A program made the translations under genes and the position numbers. The notes beneath the pieces were generated by a model. It searched no databases. It was not told the DNA's origin and saw only the letters and a program-made list of their open reading frames with translations. Below are positions 24,143 through 33,180 of a DNA stretch of 63,470 nt, in pieces. Origin of the DNA: Klebsiella pneumoniae (lineage in GTDB: Bacteria > Desulfobacterota > Binatia > UBA12015); the NCBI GenBank assembly GCA_945872365.1, contig CAMBZJ010000018.1:1-63470 (forward strand), written 5' to 3'. Position 1 is the first letter of the stretch; every line of letters starts with the position of its first letter.

Positions 24143-25305
24143 GGGAAGACGGTCTCCACCATCCGGCGCAGCACTTTCTCCGCGTCGAAGTATTCCCGCG
24201 CAATGGCTCGCGCCGCCGCGCAGTGTGCGGAATAGTCCGAGTTCACCGCACGCACCGCCGCGCAAGCCTCGTCGAGATCGCGAAACGAGAGGAGTCCCTT
24301 GCCCGAAGGAACGAACTTGCTGAACCCGGACTCCTGGGTGATCACCGGACGCCCCGCGGCGAGATAGCAGACACTGCGGTCGCTGAACCATCCGGAGTTC
24401 GGCCGGACGTAAATGTCCTTTGCGACCGTGAACTCGCCGCGGGAGTCGCGGATGAAGTCGACGTAGGCGCCGAGGTCCGACGAGACCGCGAGCGGCGAGA
24501 CCGTGCGCCACCCGTTATCGCGCAGCAGCGTCGCCTCGCGTTCGCCGGGCGGCGCGATGGCAACCTGGAATTCGACGCCGCAGCGCGCCGGCACCGGCAG
24601 ATAGTGCAGGAAGTTCAGGTGCTTCGACCAGCGGTAAGTGATGCCCTCGAACTCCACGTCCTTGCCCTTGTTCTCCCAGGTGGCGATGGTGCTGAACCAC
24701 GGAGGATCGGCGACCGCCGACCCCTCCCACACGTCGCAGAGCACCGGCGGCCGCGTCGGGTGCCAGGCGAGGCCCGACAGGGGGACCGGGCAATCGGCAC
24801 TCCCGAGGTTCTCGCCGTAGGTGAAGAGCACGTCGTATTCCTCGAGCACCTGGCGGGCACCGGCGTCTCCGCGGGCGATCCGGAATTGCTCGTACACGGG
24901 GTCGGTCTCCACGTAGACGAGTCGTGCACCCTGGTGGTGCTCCTCCCGCAATCGGGTCGCCCCGCACAGGTTCCAGATCGAACCCGCTGTGCGATAAAGT
25001 TCGAGCAGTCTTTCGCGCCCCTGGCCGAACCAGGTCTCGGTGCCCAGGTCCCAGTAGATCCAGCGGTCTGCCAGCCCGATCCGCTCCATCCCGCGCCGCA
25101 CGAACTCGACGTTCGGGGCCGGGTCGTCGGTGACGGTGAGACGTGCCGGATCGTAGGGGGGTGCACCGGAGTCCTCGACGTACCAGACCTCGAATCCGAG
25201 GCGTTCGAGCCCCTTGATGTACTGAAGCGCCTGCCAACCGACGCCGGCCATCGGGTACTGGCCCATCAGGCCGAGTACGACCAGCCGACGCGGGTCACGC
25301 GACAT
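24139..25305 (-). CDS. Glycosyltransferase-like protein, tandem paralog
   Basis: A 388-residue protein starting at ATG 25305 with GGAGG at 6 nt; the start overlaps the ABC gene by 11 nt. It shares with the next gene the N-terminal GVGWQALQYIKGLERLGFEVW, a central LFTYGENLGSADCPVPLSGL, and the C-terminal AKDIYVRPNSGWFSDRSVCY, LAAGRPVITQESGFSKFVPSG and LDEACAAVRAV typical of GT-B donor-site domains. The two are of similar length and colinear, about half of positions alike by eye. Cytosolic, no membrane helices. Confidence 0.75.
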   Translation of the reverse strand: MSRDPRRLVVLGLMGQYPMAGVGWQALQYIKGLERLGFEVWYVEDSGAPPYDPARLTVTDDPAPNVEFVRRGMERIGLADRWIYWDLGTETWFGQGRERLLELYRTAGSIWNLCGATRLREEHHQGARLVYVETDPVYEQFRIARGDAGARQVLEEYDVLFTYGENLGSADCPVPLSGLAWHPTRPPVLCDVWEGSAVADPPWFSTIATWENKGKDVEFEGITYRWSKHLNFLHYLPVPARCGVEFQVAIAPPGEREATLLRDNGWRTVSPLAVSSDLGAYVDFIRDSRGEFTVAKDIYVRPNSGWFSDRSVCYLAAGRPVITQESGFSKFVPSGKGLLSFRDLDEACAAVRAVNSDYSAHCAAARAIAREYFDAEKVLRRMVETVFP

Positions 25306-27109
25306 CGGGTCCTCCGGATTTCGGGCGCCCGAACTGGGTCGCGTGCAATTGCGCGAAGAGACCATTGCGGGCGACGAGTTCGTCGAATGGACCGCACTCG
25401 GCGATCCTCCCCCGGTCGAGGACGACGATCCTGCTCGCCTTGCGCACGGTCGAGAGCCGGTGCGCGATGACGAAGGACGTGCGCCCCTTCATCAGTCGTT
25501 CGATCGTCTCCATGAGACGCGCTTCGGTCTGCGCATCGAGGGCCGAGGTCGGTTCGTCGAGGATCAGGATCGGCGCGTCACGCAGCAAGGCCCGCGCGAT
25601 CGTGACGCGCTGCTTCTCGCCCTCGGAGAGCGCCACCCCGTCGTCGCCGAGAACCGTATCGAGCCCCCGAGGTAACTTTTCGAGGAGACTCTCGAGTTGC
25701 GCGTCCCGCGCCGCTCTTTCCACCTGCTCCGCCGTGGCGTCGGGACTTCCGTAAGCGATGTTTTCGCGCAGCGACGCCGGAAACACGATCGGCGGCTGCA
25801 GCACCATCGCGATCTGCCTGCGTAGCGAGCGCTTGTCGTAGGACCGGACGTCCTTGCCGTCAAGGAATACCTGGCCCGAGGTCGGGTCGTAGAAGCGGGA
25901 GACGAGGCTGACCAGCGTGCTTTTCCCGGTGCCCGTAGCGCCAACGATCGCGATCATCTCGCCGGGAGCGACCTCGAGCGAAATCCCCTCGATGACCGTC
26001 TGGCCCGAGGTGTAGCCGAAACTGACGTCGCGCAACTCGACGCCGCCCTTGACCGTCGCGGGATCGAGTCGCTCGGGACCATCGGGAACGTCGGGGGCCG
26101 TTTCCAGAATCTCGAACACGCGCCCGACGCCCACCTTCGCCGCCTGCAGGAGTCCGTAAGTACTGCTCAGGGTCTGGATCGGTGCGTAGAGCGAGGCGAG
26201 GTAGCTCGTGAACACGAGCAGGTCGCCGACCGAGAGCTTGCCGTCCATGACGGTCCGCGTTCCGAACCAGATCACAGCGGCCGTGCCGAGGGCACCGATC
26301 GCGCTCACGCCCATCGTGTAGCCCGTCTGCAGGGTGTAGAGGCGGAGGTTCGCCTGGAGGCTCGCTCGACTGACGTTGCGGAACCGGTTGAGTTCCTCCT
26401 CCTCGTTGGTGAACGCCTGGATGACCTTGATCGCCGTCATCGAGCGCTGTGCCGCCGAGTAGAGCTCGCTCTCCTTCTCCCGGGCACTCGTCGCGTCGCG
26501 GCTGATGCGCTTGCCGACGAAGCGGATCGCGAGGACGAGCGGCGGCACGATGCAGAGCGCGATCAGGGTCAGCCGCGTGTTCAACCGCAGCATGACGGCG
26601 ATCATTCCGAAGAGCATCGCGAAGGCGGATATGGTCGGGAACACGCCGTTCATCGCGAGCGTCTGGATCGCGAACGTGTCGGCAGTGAGTCGGAAGATCA
26701 GGTCGCCGGAGTTGCGCCGATTGTGGAAGGCGAGCGAGAGTCGCTGCAGCTGCTGGTAGAGGTCGGCCCGGAAGTCGTCGACCATTCGCTGGCCGACGTC
26801 GATCGTGACGAAATTGCTCGCAACCGAAAGGAGCCCGAGAAGGACGTAGAGCATCACGAGGCCGACCGCGACCATCGTCAGGAGTTCCTGCGGGCTCGAG
26901 GAGGCGGGGAAGCCAGCCAGCGGCAGGGGTTTTCCGCCGAGCACGTTGTCGACCACGATCTTGATCGGCCACGGCTTCAGAATCTCGGCACCGCTGATCC
27001 CGACGACCAGAAGGAGCGCGATCAGCAGGCGGCCCCGGTAGGGCTGCACGTAGGGCAGGATGCGCCTCCACTGCCTCGCGAGATCGTTCGCGCTTCGCTC
27101 ATCGTTCAC
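25295..27109 (-). CDS. ABC transporter, fused permease and ATPase (MsbA-like exporter)
   Basis: A 604-residue half-transporter: six membrane helices in the first 330 residues (LLIALLLVVGISGAEIL, TMVAVGLVMLYVLLGLLSV, and so on), then a nucleotide-binding domain with Walker A GATGTGKST, Q-loop MVLQPPIVFP, signature LSEGEKQRV, Walker B ILILDEPTSALD and switch IAHRLSTV. It acts as a homodimer in the inner membrane. Its place among glycosyl-active enzymes suggests export or flipping of a glycolipid or oligosaccharide. Overlaps the fusion gene's stop by 4 nt at its start. Confidence 0.93.
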   Translation of the reverse strand: MNDERSANDLARQWRRILPYVQPYRGRLLIALLLVVGISGAEILKPWPIKIVVDNVLGGKPLPLAGFPASSSPQELLTMVAVGLVMLYVLLGLLSVASNFVTIDVGQRMVDDFRADLYQQLQRLSLAFHNRRNSGDLIFRLTADTFAIQTLAMNGVFPTISAFAMLFGMIAVMLRLNTRLTLIALCIVPPLVLAIRFVGKRISRDATSAREKESELYSAAQRSMTAIKVIQAFTNEEEELNRFRNVSRASLQANLRLYTLQTGYTMGVSAIGALGTAAVIWFGTRTVMDGKLSVGDLLVFTSYLASLYAPIQTLSSTYGLLQAAKVGVGRVFEILETAPDVPDGPERLDPATVKGGVELRDVSFGYTSGQTVIEGISLEVAPGEMIAIVGATGTGKSTLVSLVSRFYDPTSGQVFLDGKDVRSYDKRSLRRQIAMVLQPPIVFPASLRENIAYGSPDATAEQVERAARDAQLESLLEKLPRGLDTVLGDDGVALSEGEKQRVTIARALLRDAPILILDEPTSALDAQTEARLMETIERLMKGRTSFVIAHRLSTVRKASRIVVLDRGRIAECGPFDELVARNGLFAQLHATQFGRPKSGGPDVA

Positions 27110-29718
27110 GCTTCGCTCCTACCGAGGGCGCGGGCGCCGGGCGCCTTGCGCAGGCGCACCGGGGACATCCCGAGCCGCGGCCCGACAAGCGCGTAGACCC
27201 GGTAGAGCAGTCGTCCGAGTCGCAGCGTCTGCACCGTCGTCACGAGCAGGTCGAGCCCCGCCACGAGGAGGCCTGCACGGGTCAGTTCCGGGATCCCGAA
27301 GGCGAAGCCGAGGACGGCCAGGAGGCCGGCCGCACCTAAGACCCAGAGACCGATCCTCGGCGGGTGGAGCGTCGTGCGCACCCGAAAGAGCCGCTTGGAA
27401 CCGGTGTGGTCCTCCACCGCCACCTCGACCCGAGCAGCACTACCGATGCCGCGCGCCACCTCGACGTCCCACGGCTCCCAGCCCGATCCGACCGCGACCC
27501 GGTATTTGCGCGGAACGAGGAAGGCCGCAAGTTCCTGGAGAAAGTCCTCCTTCTCGCGCCCGCCTTCCGACCAGTAGCCCACGTTGAACTCGCGGCGCAG
27601 GAGCGAGACTTCCGGCTTCTGCTCCGGTTCGGGGATCTCCGCGTCCACCCGCGCGACGTCGCGTCCGCCGCGCATCCGCCAGAGGTAGCGTTCGAAGCCG
27701 CGCATGAGTGGCCCGAGGTAGAGCAGCAGCATGACCAGCAGGCGCGCAGACCATCCACCGAAGCGGGGATCGAGCCTCGCCTTCCGGGCCGAGTTCGCGG
27801 CCGAGGCGAGCGAAGCGAGAAAAGGAATCGACGAGGCGATCACGTACTCGCCCGAGAGCACCGAGGTCAGAAGCAGCACCAGGGCCGTGACGTTCCACTC
27901 CAGCGTGAACGGCAGGTAACTGAACAAGGGTGCGGGGCGCTCGTAGAGCGTCTGGAAGAGTCCGCGCCCAAAGGCACCATAGTAGATCACCGGCCCGCGG
28001 TTGAAAACGCCCGTCGCGACGCCCCCGTAGATCCGACCGAGCCAGCGTGACTGTCCCAAGAGATTGAACCGAAGCGGATGCTTGAAGTAGAGGAGCGCCT
28101 CCGCCTTGCCGTAGCCCATTTGCTGCTTGAGATACGCGCGCACCGTGTTTCGTCGGAAGTGCCAGACGACTGCGACCGGGCTGAAGCCGATCGGATAGCC
28201 GGCGTTCTGCAGGCGCCAGCAAAGATCGACGTCGTCGCCGGCGGCGGCATAGAGGACGTCGAAGCCGCCGATCTCCTCCAGCACGGACTTCTCGAAGGCC
28301 ATGTTGCAGCCGGGCACATGCTCGGCGACGTCGTCGTTCAGGAGCACGTGGGTCGGGCCACCGGGCGAGACCGCGACGACCGACGGGACCAGCGCATCCT
28401 CGGGTGGAGGGAAATTCGGCCCCCCGACCGCCTTGAATCCATCCCGGAACTTGTAGGAAAGGTAGGTCAGCCAATCTGGATCGACGACGCAGTCGGAGTC
28501 GGTGTAGGCGACGATGTCGCCCCGGGCCGCTTCGATGCCCACGTTACGAGCGGCGGACAGGCCCATGTTCGCCTGGTCGATGATGCGGATGCGGCCGCCC
28601 TCGAAGCGCCGTGCGATCTCCAGTGTTCGATCGGTCGAGCCGTCGTTGACGACGATGACCTCGTAATTCGGGTAAGGGAGATCCTGCAGCGACTGCAGGC
28701 ACGGGTCCATCGTCCGGTCCGCGTTGTAAGAGCAGACCACGACCGAGAACATGGGCGGATCCGGTGGAATCGCCGGAACCGGCGCTCCGAAGGTCTCACG
28801 GACCGCGTGGTAGGAGGGTTTCGGGCGGCGCTCCGCGTCGACGAGACCGAACGCCCAGTCCTCGACCTGGAAGCCGCCCCCGGTCTCCCAGGAGAGCGCA
28901 TACCAGTCGTCGGTCCACGAGAAGATCACGGCCCCGGCCACCCCGACCTCGAAGGCCGCGCGCACCTGCCAGGCGAGCGTCTCAGCCTGGTGTTCCCTCC
29001 CCTCCCGGATCGAGTCCATCCCGAACTCCGAAAGGATGAGCGGGCGGTCCTCCGCGAGGTTCTGCAACCGCATCAGGTAGCGGCGGAAGTCCGGTTCGCG
29101 ATGCAGGTAAACGTTGAAGGACAGGAAGTCGAGGAAATCGAGGTCGAGGTACTCGGTCGGCGGGAAGTTTGCGTAGCTCACCATCGTGTCCGGAGCGCCG
29201 TCCTTCGCCTCGTCGTAGAGGCTGCGCAGGAACTCCTGGACATGTTCAGCGCGCTGCCATCGCACGATGTCGGGCGGCGTCTCGTTCCCGACGAACATCG
29301 CGAAGACCGCCGGATGGCGGCCGACCGTGCGTGCGGCCTCGTTCACACGGCGACGCGCGTCGCGCACGATCTCGGGATCTTCGAGGAAGCAGATCTGCTG
29401 CGCCCAAGGCACACCGACGATCACGCGCATGCCCTCCTCTCCCGCGAGGTCGAGCAAGCGATCGGGCGGAGGCGTGAACGTGCGCAGGGTGTTGGCGCCG
29501 AGTTCTCGCATCAGGCGGAAATCTCGGCGTGCCTTCTCGTTCGACGGAAAGGGAGCGCCATCCTCGCCGGGGTGGAACGGCCCGTAGGACACTCCCTTCA
29601 GGTAGTACTTCCGGTCACCCGTAAAAAAGAACTTGCCGACGGCGCGTGCGCGCTCGAACCCGCCCGCGTCGCCACTGCCCGTCGTCCCCGTCGATCGTGT
29701 CTCCGTCGCTCCCATCAT
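27106..29718 (-). CDS. Glycoside hydrolase-glycosyltransferase (GT2) fusion membrane protein
   Basis: An 870-residue protein with two enzymatic parts. Residues 25-310 form a TIM-barrel glycosidase of the GH2/GH5 type (YYLKGVSYGPF, LMRELGANTLRTFTPP; likely acid/base E146 in FVGNETPPD, nucleophile E231 in LILSEFGMDS; then FSWTDDWYALSW). From 323 a GT2 domain follows (FSVVVCSYNADRTMDPCL, VIVVNDGSTDRTLEIA, TDSDCVVDPDWL, GCNMAFEKSVLEEIGGFD). After about 600 there are membrane helices (NVTALVLLLTSVLSGEYV; LVMLLLYLGPLMRGF; VLGAAGLLAVLGFAFGI). ATG at 29718 overlaps the upstream stop (ATGA). The combination implies coupled trimming and synthesis of a glycan; substrate unknown. Confidence 0.85.
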   Translation of the reverse strand: MMGATETRSTGTTGSGDAGGFERARAVGKFFFTGDRKYYLKGVSYGPFHPGEDGAPFPSNEKARRDFRLMRELGANTLRTFTPPPDRLLDLAGEEGMRVIVGVPWAQQICFLEDPEIVRDARRRVNEAARTVGRHPAVFAMFVGNETPPDIVRWQRAEHVQEFLRSLYDEAKDGAPDTMVSYANFPPTEYLDLDFLDFLSFNVYLHREPDFRRYLMRLQNLAEDRPLILSEFGMDSIREGREHQAETLAWQVRAAFEVGVAGAVIFSWTDDWYALSWETGGGFQVEDWAFGLVDAERRPKPSYHAVRETFGAPVPAIPPDPPMFSVVVCSYNADRTMDPCLQSLQDLPYPNYEVIVVNDGSTDRTLEIARRFEGGRIRIIDQANMGLSAARNVGIEAARGDIVAYTDSDCVVDPDWLTYLSYKFRDGFKAVGGPNFPPPEDALVPSVVAVSPGGPTHVLLNDDVAEHVPGCNMAFEKSVLEEIGGFDVLYAAAGDDVDLCWRLQNAGYPIGFSPVAVVWHFRRNTVRAYLKQQMGYGKAEALLYFKHPLRFNLLGQSRWLGRIYGGVATGVFNRGPVIYYGAFGRGLFQTLYERPAPLFSYLPFTLEWNVTALVLLLTSVLSGEYVIASSIPFLASLASAANSARKARLDPRFGGWSARLLVMLLLYLGPLMRGFERYLWRMRGGRDVARVDAEIPEPEQKPEVSLLRREFNVGYWSEGGREKEDFLQELAAFLVPRKYRVAVGSGWEPWDVEVARGIGSAARVEVAVEDHTGSKRLFRVRTTLHPPRIGLWVLGAAGLLAVLGFAFGIPELTRAGLLVAGLDLLVTTVQTLRLGRLLYRVYALVGPRLGMSPVRLRKAPGARALGRSEA

Positions 29719-30518
29719 CGCCTTCCTGCGTGCCGGATCGGCGCCCCGGCGGCAACCGAGCCGATGAGTTCGGCGACGCCGCCCGGATCGTCCCACATCG
29801 GGAGGTGGCCTGCACCGGGCAGCCGAACGACCCTCGCCCCGGGTAGGGCGGCTGCGAACCGGTCCGCGAAACGGACGGGCAGGAGTCGGTCGTCTTCGCC
29901 CCAGGCGACCAGCACCGGGCAGTCGATCCCCGCCAAGGCCTCCGCGCGCAGGTTTTCCAAGTCGGCGAGCAGGGGTTCCAAGATCGGGCAGGCGGCGAAA
30001 GCGAGGAGCTTCTGGGCCACCTCGCGCGGCCTGACCGATCCGCGCCGGCCACCCATGACGAGTCCCGCCAGCGCCGGGCTTCGGGCGACCAGCGGTGCGA
30101 GCGGCGCCGCGAGCCGAGCGATCCGGTGCTGTCGAAGGATGCGCCGGCGCAGCGCCCGCGCTTCTCCCACCTCGCACAAGCCCGCCGGCGAAAACGCGAC
30201 GACACTCGAGGCCCGGCCCATGAGCGCCGTCTCGAACGCGATCCATCCACCAAGCGAGCTGCCCGCGACCCGGGCGCAATCGATCGCCAGTTCGTCCATC
30301 GCAGCACAGACCGCACGGGCGAGCGCGTCGACCCCGGGAGTGATCCCGGGCGCGAAGGGCGGCATTCCATAGTGGCCCGGGAACCCAAGCGCGAAAACCT
30401 CCCAGGAGCGCTCCAGTTCGTCGACGACCGGCGTCCAGTCCCGCCAACTCGAGGCGACCCCGTGCAGGAGGACGAGCGGCGGCCCGGATCCGCCTCGATG
30501 GCACAAGAGCGAGGTCAT
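29715..30518 (-). CDS. Alpha/beta hydrolase
   Basis: A 267-residue serine hydrolase. Oxyanion region LVLLHGVASSWRDW, nucleophile elbow VAGSSLGGWIAFE (Ser), acid in VAWGEDDRLLPVRF, His in PGAGHLPMWDDP, a complete triad. Start ATG 30518; the longer frame reaches into the tRNA-Leu gene and is not used. First gene of the five-gene overlapping operon with the glycosidase-glycosyltransferase fusion, the ABC exporter and two glycosyltransferases. Could be an esterase or thioesterase acting on the exported product. Confidence 0.85.
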   Translation of the reverse strand: MTSLLCHRGGSGPPLVLLHGVASSWRDWTPVVDELERSWEVFALGFPGHYGMPPFAPGITPGVDALARAVCAAMDELAIDCARVAGSSLGGWIAFETALMGRASSVVAFSPAGLCEVGEARALRRRILRQHRIARLAAPLAPLVARSPALAGLVMGGRRGSVRPREVAQKLLAFAACPILEPLLADLENLRAEALAGIDCPVLVAWGEDDRLLPVRFADRFAAALPGARVVRLPGAGHLPMWDDPGGVAELIGSVAAGAPIRHAGRR

Positions 30519-30575
30519 CGGGACGCGCCGCGAAGCGTGAACCGAGTCGCGCGGGAGGCATCCGCCTCGATCGCT

Positions 30576-30664
30576 TGGTGCCGGGGGCGGGACTCGAACC
30601 CGCACGGCCGTTTCCGGCCTGAGGATTTTAAGTCCTCTGTGTCTGCCAGTTCCACCACCCCGGC
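30576..30664 (-). tRNA. tRNA-Leu(TAA)
   Basis: On the minus strand GCCGGGG pairs with CCCCGGC to form the acceptor stem; the anticodon loop is CTTAAAA (anticodon TAA) on the stem GAGGA/TCCTC; a long variable arm (GGCCGGAAACGGCC) and T-arm GCGGGTTCGAGTCCCGC follow. The 3' ACCA is encoded. Length 89 nt, as expected for the class II leucine tRNA. Confidence 0.95.
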
Positions 30665-30765
30665 TCCCGGAGATCCGGCGGTCACGCGCCGTTCGAGGCG
30701 ATCTTGGCCCGAAGACGCGTCGGGCGCGCCCCTTGCTGCGGACAGTCTATTTCGCGCGAGGCGAG

Positions 30766-30838
30766 AGGCGGCGGTGAGAATCGAACTCACGAATAAAGGT
30801 TTTGCAGACCTTCCCCTTGGCCACTTGGGTACGCCGCC
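30766..30838 (-). tRNA. tRNA-Cys(GCA)
   Basis: Acceptor GGCGGCG/CGCCGCC, anticodon stem-loop AAGGTCTGCAAAACCTT with GCA, T-arm GTGAGTTCGATTCTCAC, discriminator U. 73 nt; the CCA end is not encoded. Confidence 0.95.
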
Positions 30839-30895
30839 GGATCCGGGGACCAATGCAATGCGCTGGTCGAGGTAGCACAGGCGGTCGCGGCGGCG

Positions 30896-31960
30896 CTAGC
30901 CGTCCCGTCCTGGGGCTACCGTCGCCTCGGACCCGTGCCGGCCACAGCGGTCGATCGCGTCCTCGAGGTGGGAACGCGCGACGGCCGCCCACTCACTGCG
31001 CGGCTCGAGGTCGAGGAATCGCTGCCAGTGGAGTCGGGCGAGAACCCAGCTCTCGAGTTTCTCGGCGACCAGCGCGAGGTTGAAGTGGGCATCGGCGTAT
31101 CCCGGCCAGAGCGCGATCGCCTTGCGGTAGGCGCGGGTGGCGCCGAGCAGGTCGCTCGTCTCGTCGCATGCGTTACCGAGGTTGAAATGCGTGCGCGGAT
31201 TGTCGGGGTCGACACGGGCCGCGCGCGCGTAGAGTTCCCGGGCCCGGCCGAATTCGCCGATCTCGTAGTGCACGTTTCCCAGGTTGATCAGCGAGGGGAC
31301 GTGGTCGCTATCGATCTCCAGCGCCCTCAGGTAGGCCGCGATGGCGGTAGGGAACCCCGCGCGATCGCGATCCGCGCAGGCACCGATCTCGAACCAGGCC
31401 TCGGCGGTCGCTGGCGGAGCGCCGAGATCCGCGCTCCTCGGGCGCGGAGAGAAGCGCGCCCTCGGAAAGCGGAACTCCAGCTGACCCTCGACCCGCGGGC
31501 CGATGCGAGCAACCGCCTGCGCTAGCCCCAGTCCGTCGGCGAGCATCTCGTCCACCTGACGGAGCACGCGCAGGTCGGCGAATCGGTAGCCCATCCCGTT
31601 GGCGAGTTGGATCGGACGGACGAGGCCCTGGCGGGCAAGACTCCGACGCCGTGCCCATGTCACGTGCGGGAAAAGGCGAGCCACCTCGGTCGCGGCGACC
31701 AGGCGCCCGATCGAGTCTCCGCGGTCCGATTCGGGGAGCCGCACCAGTTCGAGGAACTGCGACTCGGTGAGCGTGCGCACGCGACTCTGGTGTGGAACAC
31801 GGGCTCCGTCGCCGAGAACGACCACGTCGACCGACCCCCCGCGCGCCACGAGGCCGCCCGCGCTGCGCACCAGCCGGCTTGCCGAGCGCCGGTCACAGCT
31901 CATGAGGCGTCCGGCGAAGCCGACACGCTTCCCGGTCAGGGAAGTGGTGGGACCGTCCAT
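30896..31960 (-). CDS. BRCT-MerR-TPR multidomain protein
   Basis: A 354-residue protein from the ATG at 31960 (GGGAGG upstream). Residues 7-73 look like a BRCT domain (LTGKRVGFAGRLMSCDRRSA, VDVVVLGDGARVP, RTLTESQFLELV). Residues 90-155 read as a MerR-type helix-turn-helix (TEVARLFPHVTWARRRSLAR, NGMGYRFADLRVLRQVDEML). Residues 185-345 are TPR repeats (AIAAYLRALEIDSDHVPSLI, NLGNVHYEIGEFGRARELY, NLGNACDETSDLLGATRAY, FNLALVAEKLESW). The set suggests a cytosolic regulator or scaffold that binds DNA and protein partners. It lies between tRNA-Cys and tRNA-Gly, same strand. Confidence 0.8.
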   Translation of the reverse strand: MDGPTTSLTGKRVGFAGRLMSCDRRSASRLVRSAGGLVARGGSVDVVVLGDGARVPHQSRVRTLTESQFLELVRLPESDRGDSIGRLVAATEVARLFPHVTWARRRSLARQGLVRPIQLANGMGYRFADLRVLRQVDEMLADGLGLAQAVARIGPRVEGQLEFRFPRARFSPRPRSADLGAPPATAEAWFEIGACADRDRAGFPTAIAAYLRALEIDSDHVPSLINLGNVHYEIGEFGRARELYARAARVDPDNPRTHFNLGNACDETSDLLGATRAYRKAIALWPGYADAHFNLALVAEKLESWVLARLHWQRFLDLEPRSEWAAVARSHLEDAIDRCGRHGSEATVAPGRDG

Positions 31961-32094
31961 CCCGGGCCGCCTCCCAGCGCTATTTGCGCGCTTCGCACCA
32001 CATGTCCCGATGACTCGCAGAGGCCGCCGTGTCAAGCGAGCCCCACGCTCCCTCGACGCGCGCCGCGTGATCCGCGGCGCGCGAGAGGGAAGAG

Positions 32095-32168
32095 AGCGGG
32101 TGACCGGGATCGAACCGGCGACCTCAACCTTGGCAAGGTTGCGCTCTAGCCAGCTGAGCTACACCCGC
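32095..32168 (-). tRNA. tRNA-Gly(GCC)
   Basis: Acceptor GCGGGTG/CACCCGC, D-arm TAGCTCAGCTGGCTAGAGC, anticodon stem-loop AACCTTGCCAAGGTT with GCC, T-arm GCCGGTTCGATCCCGGT. 74 nt, CCA not encoded. Confidence 0.95.
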
Positions 32169-32225
32169 ACTTCCGTTCGCTGCTGCCGATACCGGACGGC
32201 TCCTCGACTGGCAAGCCGTTCGAGA

Positions 32226-32315
<90 letters not shown>

Positions 32316-32431
32316 CCGATTCACCTCCGACCGACCGCTCTCCGGCGCGTCCCCCGGGGCGCCCCCGAACCTAGCGAGAATCATCGGGGTGCCCCATGGG
32401 ACTCCGACGCCGACAAGGCGGGCCGGTGAAA

Positions 32432-32521
32432 CGGAGAGGGTGGGATTCGAACCCACGGTGCCTTTTTAGGGCACACACGATTTCGAGTCGTGCGCCTTCA
32501 ACCGGGCTCGGCCACCTCTCC
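32432..32521 (-). tRNA. tRNA-Ser(CGA)
   Basis: Acceptor GGAGAGG/CCTCTCC, anticodon loop with CGA on stem CACGACT/AATCGTG, long variable arm GTGCCCTAAAAAGGCAC, same T-arm as the neighbouring tRNA-Ser(GGA), from which it probably arose by duplication. 90 nt, CCA not encoded. Confidence 0.95.
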
Positions 32522-32584
32522 CGGACGGCCCGCTGTGTAACCCCCATGCCGGCGGCTCGCAACCGTGGCGGAACCGCTGCGGTC

Positions 32585-33073
32585 TCACCTACCGAAAACG
32601 TCGCGCCCGGGACGCCGGGCCCGAAAGAACTCCTTCAGGATTCTTGCCGCCTCCTCTCCCCGAACGCCCCCGGTCACCGAGTATCGGTGGTTGAATCCGC
32701 GCACGCTGGCCAGGTCGACGAGCGAGCCGAGTGCCCCGGCCTTCGGATCCGACGCACCGAATACGACTCGGTCGACCCGTGCGGCGAGTGCCGCACCGGC
32801 GCACAGGGGACACGGCTCGAGCGTGGCGTAGAGGGTCGCGCCGGGAAGCCGATAGGCGCCGGCGACCAGGGCCGCCCGCCGCAGCGCCAGTACCTCGGCA
32901 TGGGCGGTCGGGTCGCAGAAGCCGATCGGTGCGTTGTGTGCCCGGGCCAGTTCCCGACCACCGGACACGACCACCGCCCCGACCGGAACCTCCCCCGCCT
33001 CGATTCCGCGCCGCGCTTCGTCGAGCGCCACGGCCATCCAGGCGCGGTCGGTCATTTCGTCGGTCTCGTCCAT
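32585..33073 (-). CDS. tadA: tRNA-specific adenosine deaminase
   Basis: Converts A34 of tRNA-Arg(ACG) to inosine. The 162-residue product has the zinc deaminase motifs DPTAHAEVLALRRAA (HAE with catalytic Glu) and TLEPCPLCAGAALAARV (PCxxC), plus VFGASDPKAGALGSL and LKEFFRARR at the C-terminus, which separates TadA from other cytidine-type deaminases. ATG 33073 is used; ATG 33055 is possible. It lies downstream of the tRNA-Ser genes' opposite side, on the same strand as the tRNA cluster. Confidence 0.92.
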   Translation of the reverse strand: MDETDEMTDRAWMAVALDEARRGIEAGEVPVGAVVVSGGRELARAHNAPIGFCDPTAHAEVLALRRAALVAGAYRLPGATLYATLEPCPLCAGAALAARVDRVVFGASDPKAGALGSLVDLASVRGFNHRYSVTGGVRGEEAARILKEFFRARRPGRDVFGR

Positions 33074-33180
33074 CGCCTTCTCGCTCGGCGTCACGCGGTT
33101 CCGCTGAGAGGGGGGGCACCCCGGTGGTCGTAAAACCCCCGATCTAGCGTGCATTTCCCGGGGCTGCTAGGAAACCCTCA

